Source: Methanobrevibacter sp.
GTDB lineage: Archaea > Methanobacteriota > Methanobacteria > Methanobacteriales > Methanobacteriaceae
Assembly: GCA_031289975.1 (NCBI GenBank)
Contig: JAITOM010000242.1
Coordinates: forward strand, 1 to 5,232
Direction of reading: 5' to 3'
DNA length: 5,232 bases
The notes beneath the pieces were generated by a model that ran no database searches, had not been told where the DNA came from, and worked only from the letters and a program-made list of their open reading frames with translations. Made by a program: the position numbers and the translations under genes. Shown here one piece after another: positions 1 to 5,232 of this stretch. How positions within the stretch are numbered: position 1 is the first letter of the stretch; every line of letters begins with the position of its first letter.

Positions 1-148
1 TAATTTTTATTTATTTATTTTTAAAAATAATAATTATAATTTTTTTAATTAAAAATTTGACATTTATTATGTAATTTAAAAAATTTCATTACTTACAAAC
101 ATTATTTCATACACTATAATATAAATATATTTTAATCAATACAAATAA

Positions 149-184
149 TTTTAAATTAATATATTTTAAATTAATATATTTTAA
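149..184. repeat. 15-bp AT-only tandem repeat, 2.4 copies
   Basis: The unit TTTTAAATTAATATA occurs perfectly at 149-163 and 164-178, followed by a partial third copy (TTTTAA) at 179-184. It is best read as replication-slippage duplication in low-complexity DNA. The unit has no spacers and is too short and too few to be a CRISPR array, and no regulatory role is evident. Confidence 0.6.
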
Positions 185-259
185 TAATATTTATTTTTAA
201 AAAAATTATTTTATTAAGAACTTTATCAAAACCACTATTATTAAAATAATTATATTATA

Positions 260-295
260 TTATTTATATTATTAAAATTATTTATATTATTGAAA
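260..295. repeat. 18-bp AT-rich tandem duplication
   Basis: Two adjacent 18-bp copies at 260-277 and 278-295 match at 17 of 18 positions, differing only by A at 274 versus G at 292. Like the repeat at 149-184 this is probably slippage in AT-rich DNA, and it marks the desert as fast-evolving. Confidence 0.55.
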
Positions 296-338
296 TATAT
301 ACTTATTATAAAAAAAAGTAATTTTTACTTTAAATTTA

Positions 339-548
339 GAGGTTGTCTAAGAATTATTTTTCTAAAAATTTTTAAATATTCTATTTCATGAATAGATCAT
401 TAAAATGAGTTCTAAATTTAATTAAAATTATATTTAAATTAAAATCTTATTACACATTTATATTCCTTTTAAAGATTAAATTAATAATTTAAAAATTTAA
501 TAAAAATCAAAAAACTGAATTTATACAACCTCGAATTTATACAACCTC
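339..548. mobile_element. MITE-like element or decayed insertion sequence ends (210 bp)
   Basis: The left end begins GAGGTTGTCTAA at 339 and the right end terminates ACAACCTC at 548. The ends are inverted repeats: 8 perfect bases, and 11 of 12 if extended inward. The terminal octamer contains four G/C bases in surroundings of about 10% G+C, so a chance match is unlikely. The bases just outside both ends are identical, ATTTA at 334-338 and at 549-553, as expected for a 5-bp target-site duplication, although AT content weakens that evidence. Inside there is no transposase or any credible coding frame. Further in, both ends share AAATTTTTAAAT-like tracts at slightly different distances, hinting at longer imperfect terminal repeats. 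I read it as a non-autonomous miniature element or an internally deleted IS remnant. The family is not identifiable from sequence alone. Confidence 0.5.
517..548. repeat. Perfect 16-bp tandem duplication of the element's right end
   Basis: GAATTTATACAACCTC occurs twice without interruption, at 517-532 and 533-548. Each copy carries the ACAACCTC octamer that mirrors the GAGGTTGT at 339-346. Because each copy includes a full terminal octamer, either 532 or 548 could be the functional right end. The ATTTA flank favours 548. The doubling could come from slippage or from a second end-joining event. Confidence 0.65.
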
Positions 549-776
549 ATTTAATTTAAAAAATATTTACTTTAAATTATTAAATTAATATTAATATTAA
601 ATATTAATCTTTAAATTAAAATAAATTCATTATCATTTAAAGATTCTATTGAATATTATTTATATATGTTACTATCAATTAGAGAGTGTTAAAAATTGTA
701 AAGTAATAATAAAATAAAAATATTACAAATAATTAATTAAATTATATGGATATAATTAATTTAAAATAAAAATTAT

Positions 777-784
777 TATATAAA
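777..784 (+). promoter_or_regulatory. Candidate archaeal TATA box for the transporter gene
   Basis: TATATAAA lies 37 bases before the ATG at 822. Archaeal transcription usually starts about 25 bases after the box centre, which would put the start near 805 and give a leader of about 16 nt, room for the weak GATGAT ribosome-binding sequence at 811-816. AT-rich surroundings make TATA-like strings common, so this is a positional argument more than a sequence one. Confidence 0.35.
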
Positions 785-821
785 AATTGCTTAAAAAAAA
801 TTTATATTATGATGATTCAAC

Positions 822-2219
822 ATGGAATTTAAAAAAGTAGGACTACCATTAGCGATTGTAGTTGCAACAATAATAGCTACATTGCCATTGAATGATATAA
901 CTCCATCACATTATCCTGATCTTTCTTCTGCTGGACAGATGGCATTGGCATTGCTTATTTTTTCGATAATATTATGGGTTTCTGAAGCTCTTAACTTAGC
1001 CATTACATCGTTAATAATTCTTTTTATACAGCCAATATTAGGAATTACAAGTTTTGATAATGCTGTTATAGGATTTGCAAGCCCTATTCTATTTTTGATG
1101 ATTGGTGGTTTTATTATTGCTGAAGGAATCAGTCAAAGTGGTTTAGTTCAGCGTCTAACCTATTTTTTATTGGATAAAATAGGAACATCAGCTAAAAGTG
1201 GACTATTCGTAGCTGTTTTTGCAACTGGAATTCTATCTGCATGGATTGAAAATGTTGTTGCATTTGCATTAATCATACCAATTATTACTGAAATCATAGA
1301 TTTAATGGGTTGTAAAGGAGTATGTGAAGGAAATAGTAACTATGCAAAATCTTTAATTTTAGGAGCATGTTTTGCATCGCTTTCTGGTGGTTTAGCTACT
1401 GAAATAGGAACTGCTCCAAACTTAATGGCAGCAGCTTATACACATATATCATTTGCAAATTGGATGGTTTTTGGAATTCCAATAGCTTTGATTTTACTGT
1501 TTGCAATATGGCAATTTTTAGGTATTGTTTTCCCTTCAGAAGTTAAAGGTATTAAAGGAGGAACAGGGACCATCAAAGCTAAAGTTGAGGGGTTAGGTAA
1601 AATAACAAGAAATGAGAAATTATCCATTGTTATACTTCTTTTTACGATATTTTTGTGGGTTACAACAAGTTTTACTGGATTAAATAGCTATTCAATAGCT
1701 TTAATCGGTGCAGTTTTATTCTTAATATTTAAAATATTGGATTGGAGGGATGCTCAGAAGAATATTGATTGGGGTCTTGTTTTATTTTTTGGAGGTGCTT
1801 TATCTCTTGGAGCAGCACTATTAAATACAGGTGCAGCAAACTGGTTAATTAACGATGTTATGTCTGCATTGGGTCCTAATCCTGATGTTATTGTAATTGT
1901 TCTTATTTTAATGGTTGTAGCAGTTTTAATAACACAAGTAATGTCAAATATTGCTCTTTCAGCTATTTTAATTCCATTAGCAGTTATAATGTCACAAGAA
2001 CAAAATTTAGCAACTGGACTTTATGCGGTTCCAATAGCAATAGCATCTTCATTATCTTTTATGTTACCAATGGCTGATCCAACGGTTGCTATGGCTTATG
2101 GAACTGGTTATGTTAAAATTAAAGAAATCTTTAAAGCAGGATTACCCATCATTATTTTAGGAATAGTGGTTTCATTAGCTATTTTATTTACAATAGGAAA
2201 ACCTTTCTTATCCACTTAA
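822..2219 (+). CDS. DASS/SLC13-family anion transporter
   Basis: A 465-residue integral membrane protein, the usual size for the divalent anion:sodium symporter family, with about a dozen hydrophobic segments separated by short loops and a longer polar loop near 238-266. Family landmarks in order are the WVSEALNLAITSLI segment (52-65), GGLATEIGTAPNL (189-201, first re-entrant hairpin), SNIALSAILIP (375-385), and MLPMADPTVAMAYGTGYVKI (414-433, the C-terminal hairpin signature). Known members import di- or tricarboxylates, sulfate or similar anions, usually with sodium. The substrate here is open because the diagnostic positions differ: the two SNT motifs read E143-N144-V145 and S375-N376-I377, and the usual Ala-Thr-Pro-Pro-Asn reads ADPTV at 418-422. 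The start is well set: an in-frame TGA at 813-815 leaves ATG 822 as the first possible start. No partner gene for anion metabolism adjoins it. Family membership is confident; substrate assignment is not. Confidence 0.85.
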   Translation: MEFKKVGLPLAIVVATIIATLPLNDITPSHYPDLSSAGQMALALLIFSIILWVSEALNLAITSLIILFIQPILGITSFDNAVIGFASPILFLMIGGFIIAEGISQSGLVQRLTYFLLDKIGTSAKSGLFVAVFATGILSAWIENVVAFALIIPIITEIIDLMGCKGVCEGNSNYAKSLILGACFASLSGGLATEIGTAPNLMAAAYTHISFANWMVFGIPIALILLFAIWQFLGIVFPSEVKGIKGGTGTIKAKVEGLGKITRNEKLSIVILLFTIFLWVTTSFTGLNSYSIALIGAVLFLIFKILDWRDAQKNIDWGLVLFFGGALSLGAALLNTGAANWLINDVMSALGPNPDVIVIVLILMVVAVLITQVMSNIALSAILIPLAVIMSQEQNLATGLYAVPIAIASSLSFMLPMADPTVAMAYGTGYVKIKEIFKAGLPIIILGIVVSLAILFTIGKPFLST

Positions 2220-2226
2220 TTTTTAT

Positions 2227-2243
2227 GGATTAAATTTTTAACC
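2227..2243 (+). other. Weak hairpin in the transporter-tiaS gap
   Basis: GG (2227-2228) and TTAA (2230-2233) can pair with TTAA (2238-2241) and CC (2242-2243), leaving A2229 bulged and an ATTT loop. It lies 7 to 23 bases past the transporter stop and just upstream of the tiaS ribosome-binding site. No U-run follows, so it is a poor terminator. It may be a processing or spacing structure, or chance. The 55-bp gap allows co-transcription of the two genes. Confidence 0.2.
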
Positions 2244-2249
2244 AAAATA

Positions 2250-2256
2250 AGGTGAT
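2250..2256 (+). promoter_or_regulatory. Strong Shine-Dalgarno sequence of tiaS
   Basis: AGGTGAT is fully complementary to the 16S rRNA 3' end typical of methanogens. It lies 18 nt before the GTG at 2275, too far for normal use, but only 3 nt before an in-frame ATA at 2260. For comparison, purQ in this window has AGTGAT 5 nt before its ATG. This site therefore argues that tiaS starts upstream of 2275. Confidence 0.6.
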
Positions 2257-2274
2257 TTTATAAGTTTTTTATAT

Positions 2275-3519
2275 GTGGGTATTGATGATACTGATTCTCC
2301 TGATGGAATGTGTACAACGTATCTTGCAACAACCATAATAAATGAATTAAAAATGAACAAGATAGATATTGTTGGTTTTCCTCGCCTCATTAGATTAAAT
2401 CCATTTGCAAGATTTAAAACTCGTGGGAATGGGGCTGTATCATTTAAAATATATCTTGACAATGATATTTCAATTGATTTAATTAAAAAAATAGTTATTT
2501 CCAATGTTGAAAAGTTATCAATGATGGATCACGAAAATACAAATCCTGGGGTTGTATTTTATAAAGGAGAACTTAATAAAAAAATAGAAAATTATTCTTT
2601 TAAAGCTATCTATTCAATTATAACAATTAAAGAAGCTGAAAAGTTTGTTAATGAAATTGGTGCTGAAATTCACAAGTTTAAGAAAGGAAGAGGGATTATA
2701 GGTTCATTAGCTGCTATTGGATGCCCTCTTAAAGATCATACCTACGAGTTAATTGGTTATAGAAAAAAAGAAAATTTTGGGGTTAAAAGAACTATTAATT
2801 ATGATTCTGTAGTTTTAATGAATAAAAAAACATATCCTAAAACTTTTGAAAATATTGATAATAATTATATAGCTATTGAACCAAGAACACCATGTCCTGT
2901 TCTTTATGGGATTAGAGGAGAAGATCCTGAAATACTTAAAACAGCTAAAAACTTTCTAAAAGTTAATGAAGAGATGGATACATTTACTATTTTTAAAACA
3001 AATCAACACACAGATATGCATCTTCAAAAAATAGATAAAATAGATAAAATGGAGAAGTATGGTTCTTATATTGTAAATGGAACTATTATTGATAATCCTC
3101 ATGTGATAGGTGGAGGTCATGTTTTCTTTAAAGTATCTGATGAATCTGGTGAGATAGAAGTTGGTGCTTATGAACCAACAAAGGACTTTAGAAAAACTAT
3201 AAAAAAACTTATTAAAGGAGATCAAGTTCAATTATTTGGTGGTATTGGTTGTAATGGAACTTTTAACCTTGAAAAAATTAAAATATTATTTTTAAATAAG
3301 AAACAAATCCTTAAAAATCCTAAATGCCACTGTGGTAAAACAATGACTTCTGCAGGTCTTAAAAAAGGATTTAAATGCAAAAATTGTGGTTTTAAACTTC
3401 CTAATGGAGAAAAAATAGCTATTATTGAAGATAGAGAACTTATTGAAAATAGCTATTATGAAACACCTACATCAGCAAGAAGACATTTATCTAAACCATT
3501 AATTAGAATGAAAGAATAA
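2275..3519 (+). CDS. tiaS: tRNA(Ile2) 2-agmatinylcytidine synthetase TiaS
   Basis: TiaS uses ATP and agmatine to convert C34 of tRNA-Ile2 to agmatidine so that the anticodon reads AUA instead of AUG; it is archaeal and normally essential. Numbering from the GTG start, the kinase domain opens with GIDDTDSPDGMCTTYLA (2-18), including the phosphate-binding Asp cluster and Thr14, which aligns with the autophosphorylated Thr18 of the Archaeoglobus enzyme. FPRLIRLNPFARFKTRGNGA (35-54) is also characteristic. A ferredoxin-like middle domain carries EPRTPCPVLYGIRGEDPEIL (202-221), an OB-fold follows at about 263-340, and a zinc ribbon uses Cys351, Cys353, Cys368 and Cys371. All domains are present, so the gene looks intact. 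GTG 2275 is the first conventional start, but it removes most of the first beta strand. The upstream in-frame codons ATA-AGT-TTT-TTA-TAT (2260-2274) restore it and fit the Shine-Dalgarno site, so the true start is probably 2260. An in-frame TAA at 2248-2250 limits any further extension. Confidence 0.93.
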   Translation: MGIDDTDSPDGMCTTYLATTIINELKMNKIDIVGFPRLIRLNPFARFKTRGNGAVSFKIYLDNDISIDLIKKIVISNVEKLSMMDHENTNPGVVFYKGELNKKIENYSFKAIYSIITIKEAEKFVNEIGAEIHKFKKGRGIIGSLAAIGCPLKDHTYELIGYRKKENFGVKRTINYDSVVLMNKKTYPKTFENIDNNYIAIEPRTPCPVLYGIRGEDPEILKTAKNFLKVNEEMDTFTIFKTNQHTDMHLQKIDKIDKMEKYGSYIVNGTIIDNPHVIGGGHVFFKVSDESGEIEVGAYEPTKDFRKTIKKLIKGDQVQLFGGIGCNGTFNLEKIKILFLNKKQILKNPKCHCGKTMTSAGLKKGFKCKNCGFKLPNGEKIAIIEDRELIENSYYETPTSARRHLSKPLIRMKE

Positions 3520-3527
3520 ATATAGTT

Positions 3528-3559
3528 AAAAACTAAATGCTTGAGAATTAGTGTTTTTT
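3528..3559. terminator. Possible bidirectional terminator between tiaS and cobA
   Basis: In the 54-bp convergent gap, ACTAA (3532-3536) pairs with TTAGT (3548-3552). The stem can extend past a bulged G3553 by pairing A-run 3528-3531 with the T-run at 3554-3559; the loop is about 11 nt. On the plus strand six T's end the structure after tiaS, and on the minus strand the A-run reads as a T-run after cobA. Archaeal termination depends mainly on U-runs, which both sides provide. The stem is AT-rich and weak. Confidence 0.35.
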
Positions 3560-3573
3560 AAGATTATTTTCTT

Positions 3574-4287
3574 TTATTTAGAATTGCTTTTAATCTTTTT
3601 GTAAATATCTATGACTTCACCAACAATTAAAATAGCTGGCGTATTAATTTTTTCATCACCAATATCTTTTAGGGTTTTAAGAATTATTTTTTCATTTTTT
3701 AATGTTCCATTTTCAATTACGCAAACTGGAGTGTCTTCTCTACGATATTTCATTATTTCTTTTGTGTTTTCTTTTATATTTCCAATTCCCATTAATATAA
3801 TGAGAGTATCTGCAGTGTAATCCCATTTTACTTGTTTATGCTTTTTTTTAGGGTCTTCATGACCAGTTATAATTGTAAATGATGTTGATATTCCTCTATG
3901 AGTAATTGGAAGTCCTAATCTTGTTGGTATTCCAATAGCTGAGCTGATGCCTGGAATGATTTCAAAAGGAATGTTATTTTCTATTAATGATAGTATCTCT
4001 TCTCCTCCTCTTCCAAAAACAAATGGATCTCCACCTTTTAATCTGACAATGTTTTCATTGTCTTTTCCTTCTTTAATTAAGATTTCATTTATTTCTTCCT
4101 GTTTTTTATAATGTTCTCCTGCTTTTTTCCCAACATAAATCTTTTTTGCATTGATTCCATGATTTAATATTTCCTCATTTGCTAAATTATCATAAATTAT
4201 TACATCAGCTTTTTTTAAAGCATTGATTCCTTTTAAAGTAATGAGTTCTGGGTCTCCTGGACCTGCTCCAACTAAATATACTCTCAT
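3574..4287 (-). CDS. cobA: Uroporphyrinogen-III C-methyltransferase (SUMT)
   Basis: CobA transfers two methyl groups from S-adenosylmethionine to C2 and C7 of uroporphyrinogen III, giving precorrin-2. That compound leads to siroheme, corrinoids and coenzyme F430, the last two being central in methanogens. The 237-residue length is that of a single-domain SUMT, with no CysG dehydrogenase or HemD fusion. Visible motifs are VGAGPGDPELITLKG (6-20), the first SAM-site loop; DVIIYDNL (28-35); RLKGGDPFVFGRGGEE (82-97); IPGISSAIGIPTRLGLPITHRG spread over 111-132; TGHEDP (141-146); TLIILMGI (161-168); and PAILIVGEVI (217-226). All key elements look intact. The ATG directly follows the purQ stop, and AGGA lies 9 nt upstream inside purQ, so translation is probably coupled and transcription comes from the pur promoter. 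It faces tiaS tail to tail. Confidence 0.94.
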   Translation of the reverse strand: MRVYLVGAGPGDPELITLKGINALKKADVIIYDNLANEEILNHGINAKKIYVGKKAGEHYKKQEEINEILIKEGKDNENIVRLKGGDPFVFGRGGEEILSLIENNIPFEIIPGISSAIGIPTRLGLPITHRGISTSFTIITGHEDPKKKHKQVKWDYTADTLIILMGIGNIKENTKEIMKYRREDTPVCVIENGTLKNEKIILKTLKDIGDEKINTPAILIVGEVIDIYKKIKSNSK

Positions 4288-4932
4288 TTATAGCATTCCT
4301 TTAAAAAATTTTAATCCATCTTCACAACCAAGTAATTTATTTGATGCTCTTTCTGGATGGGGCATGATTGCACATATTAATCCAGATTCATCACAAACAC
4401 CTGTAATTCTGTTTAATGAACCATTTGGATTGTTATCTGCAAATTGTAACACAATTTGATCCTGATTTTCAAGTGATTCAATATTTTGATTAAAATATCT
4501 TCCTTCAGCGTGTGCTATTGGCATTTTAATAATTTCATTCTTTTTATAATGTTTTGTAAATGGTGTTCTATTGGTTTTAACTTTTAGATCTTCCCATTGA
4601 CAAATGAATTTAGAATTTTTATTTACAGTGAAAATTCCTGGAACAAGTCCTGTTTCAGCTAATATTTGAGCACCATTACATATTCCCAGAACTGGTATCT
4701 CTTCTTTAACAAGTGATTTGATTCCTTCAATTACTGGTGTAATGGATGCAATAGCTCCTGCTCGTAAATAATCCCCATAAGAAAAACCTCCAGGTATTAC
4801 AATACCATCAAGATAGCTAAGGTCATCTTTACTCCACCATACATATTCAACTTCTCCTCCAGAGGATTTAATTACTTTATAAACATCCCTATCACAATTT
4901 GAGCCAGGAAATCTAATAATTCCAATTTTCAT
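4288..4932 (-). CDS. purQ: Phosphoribosylformylglycinamidine synthase subunit PurQ
   Basis: PurQ is the class I glutamine amidotransferase subunit of FGAM synthase. It releases ammonia from glutamine, which PurL uses with ATP to turn formylglycinamide ribotide into its amidine in purine synthesis; PurS bridges the two. The 214-residue length is normal for the stand-alone subunit of the PurLQS type. The N-terminus IGIIRFPGSNCDRD (3-16) and IPGGFSYGDYLRAGAIA (46-62) are signature segments. The nucleophile is Cys85 in VLGICNGAQ (81-89), completed by His192 and Glu194 in MPHPERA (190-196). The start at 4932 is preceded by AGTGAT (4938-4943 on the complement) at 5-nt spacing. It lies 54 bp after purS and abuts cobA with no gap. 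Cytoplasmic; no irregularity seen. Confidence 0.96.
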   Translation of the reverse strand: MKIGIIRFPGSNCDRDVYKVIKSSGGEVEYVWWSKDDLSYLDGIVIPGGFSYGDYLRAGAIASITPVIEGIKSLVKEEIPVLGICNGAQILAETGLVPGIFTVNKNSKFICQWEDLKVKTNRTPFTKHYKKNEIIKMPIAHAEGRYFNQNIESLENQDQIVLQFADNNPNGSLNRITGVCDESGLICAIMPHPERASNKLLGCEDGLKFFKGML

Positions 4933-4970
4933 TTTTAATCACTTAAATTGTTTTTTAATAATTAATTAAA

Positions 4971-4978
4971 TTTTTATA
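4971..4978 (-). promoter_or_regulatory. Weak TATA-like sequence in the purS-purQ gap
   Basis: Read on the minus strand, TATAAAAA occupies 4978 to 4971, 38 bases before the purQ ATG. A start about 25 bases downstream would leave a leader of roughly 17 nt that contains the purQ Shine-Dalgarno site. This could give purQ-cobA a secondary promoter separate from purS. In DNA this AT-rich the match may be chance, and simple co-transcription from upstream of purS is equally likely. Confidence 0.25.
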
Positions 4979-4986
4979 GTTTAATA

Positions 4987-5232
4987 TTAATTTCCTAATT
5001 TGATGTTAATTTCATAGTCATGTATCACTGGATTAGTTAACAATCTTTGACACATGTCATCTACTTTTTTCATTATCTCTGATTTATTTTCTTCTTCCAT
5101 TTGAAATGTAATTGTGTTATAGCTATTAGTATTCTCTACTTCATAACCTAATAAATCTAAAGCTCTTTCAATTGTACTTGCTTCTGGATTTAACATACCA
5201 TTTTTAAGTGTTATCTTTACTTCAACATCATA
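4987..5232 (-). CDS. purS: PurS, FGAM synthase small subunit (5' end cut by window edge)
   Basis: PurS is a small dimer-forming protein of about 80-85 residues that joins PurL and PurQ and is required for ammonia channelling. The frame is open to the right edge of the window and gives 81 residues starting YDVEVKITLKNGMLNPEAS. Family members begin with a Met and one to three residues before this point, so only the first few residues are missing. Typical segments are GMLNPEASTIERALDLLGYEV (spanning 12-32) and MCQRLLTNPVIHDYE near the C-terminus. The internal ATG at 5194-5196 is not the true start, since using it would delete the first beta strand. It is the first gene of the minus-strand cluster seen here; its promoter lies outside the window. 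Confidence 0.93.
   Translation of the reverse strand, partial: YDVEVKITLKNGMLNPEASTIERALDLLGYEVENTNSYNTITFQMEEENKSEIMKKVDDMCQRLLTNPVIHDYEINIKLGN

Larger units (their letters stand above)
1..821. other. Very AT-rich intergenic region without genes
   Basis: No open reading frame of credible length or composition lies in this stretch on either strand; all frames are densely stopped. A hand count gives roughly 10% G+C, against an estimated 22-35% in lines of the coding regions. It contains the short tandem duplications at 149-184 and 260-295, a small perfect hairpin (AAAGTAA at 315-321 with TTACTTT at 325-331), an all-AT inverted repeat (584-592 with 600-608), the MITE-like element at 339-548, and a probable promoter at its right end for the transporter gene. 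No tRNA, rRNA or GC-rich structured RNA island is visible. What lies left of position 1 is unknown, so the region could also hold the terminator or promoter of an unseen gene. Confidence 0.75.

Noticed and set aside
149..295. Tandem repeats considered as a CRISPR array
   Set aside because: The copies are contiguous with no spacers, only two or so per unit, AT-only or nearly so, and not of one repeat type.
324..578. A 13-bp direct repeat TTTACTTTAAATT at 324-336 and 566-578 flanking the MITE-like element
   Set aside because: A rough estimate predicts a few matches of this length by chance in 820 bp of such AT-rich DNA. It is also not placed symmetrically at the element ends, unlike ATTTA.
809..814. 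ATG codons at 809 and 812 as alternative starts for the transporter
   Set aside because: Both are out of frame with the gene, and an in-frame TGA at 813-815 blocks any longer version.
1..821. A structured RNA, tRNA or riboswitch in the left intergenic region
   Set aside because: No GC-rich island, cloverleaf or stable long stem is visible; structured RNAs in such AT-rich genomes usually stand out by raised G+C.
1436..1627. A 63-codon minus-strand frame inside the transporter gene
   Set aside because: It lies wholly opposite a well-supported membrane protein gene, shows no recognisable domain and has no separate promoter or ribosome-binding site.
2238..2504. An 88-codon minus-strand frame over the start of tiaS
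   Set aside because: It is antisense to conserved TiaS kinase-domain sequence and its translation resembles nothing known to me.
2956..3231. A 91-codon minus-strand frame inside tiaS
   Set aside because: It is antisense to the TiaS middle and OB-fold region; its Phe/Tyr/Ile-rich composition is what the complement of Lys-rich coding DNA yields.
3611..3820. A 69-codon plus-strand frame opposite cobA
   Set aside because: It is a complement of conserved SUMT C-terminal sequence, with no features of its own.
4223..4459. A 78-codon plus-strand frame across the cobA-purQ junction
   Set aside because: It spans two conserved genes on the other strand and has no recognisable similarity or start signals.
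5194..5196. ATG at 5194-5196 as the purS start
   Set aside because: It would give a 69-residue protein lacking the first beta strand; the upstream in-frame YDVEVKITLKNG matches the family and runs to the window edge.

Overview
The window looks like chromosomal DNA of an AT-rich methanogenic archaeon of the order Methanobacteriales, most likely Methanobrevibacter or a close relative. The evidence is an archaeal-only gene (tiaS, the AUA-decoding tRNA-Ile modification enzyme), Shine-Dalgarno sequences of the GGTGAT type, strong A/T third-position bias with heavy AUA use, and non-coding DNA that is only about 10% G+C by hand count. The genus is an inference; no marker gene here fixes it.

Layout. 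Positions 1-821 are a gene desert of extreme AT content. It holds short tandem duplications and one element that stands out: a 210-bp non-coding segment (339-548) bounded by inverted GAGGTTGT ends, carrying a doubled 16-bp right end and flanked by a perfect ATTTA direct repeat. It resembles a MITE or a decayed insertion sequence. Two genes on the plus strand follow: a DASS/SLC13-family membrane anion transporter (822-2219) and tiaS (conventional start 2275, ending 3519). A short convergent intergenic region (3520-3573) with a weak hairpin and T/A runs separates them from a minus-strand cluster read from the right edge: purS (cut by the window edge), purQ, and cobA (uroporphyrinogen-III C-methyltransferase). 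The purQ stop and the cobA start are directly adjacent (TAAATG).

How the genes relate. PurS and PurQ are the small and glutaminase subunits of FGAM synthase, step four of purine synthesis; the large subunit PurL is not in the window. CobA makes precorrin-2, the branch point to corrinoids and coenzyme F430, both needed for methanogenesis. TiaS supports translation of the AUA codons that are abundant in this genome. The transporter's substrate cannot be read from sequence, and its substrate-site motifs differ from the dicarboxylate carriers.

The most intriguing point is the tiaS start. The only good Shine-Dalgarno sequence and the length of the family N-terminus both point to an AUA codon at 2260 as the start, rather than the conventional GTG at 2275. 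The enzyme that permits AUA decoding may therefore itself begin at AUA. The second most interesting point is the MITE-like element at 339-548.
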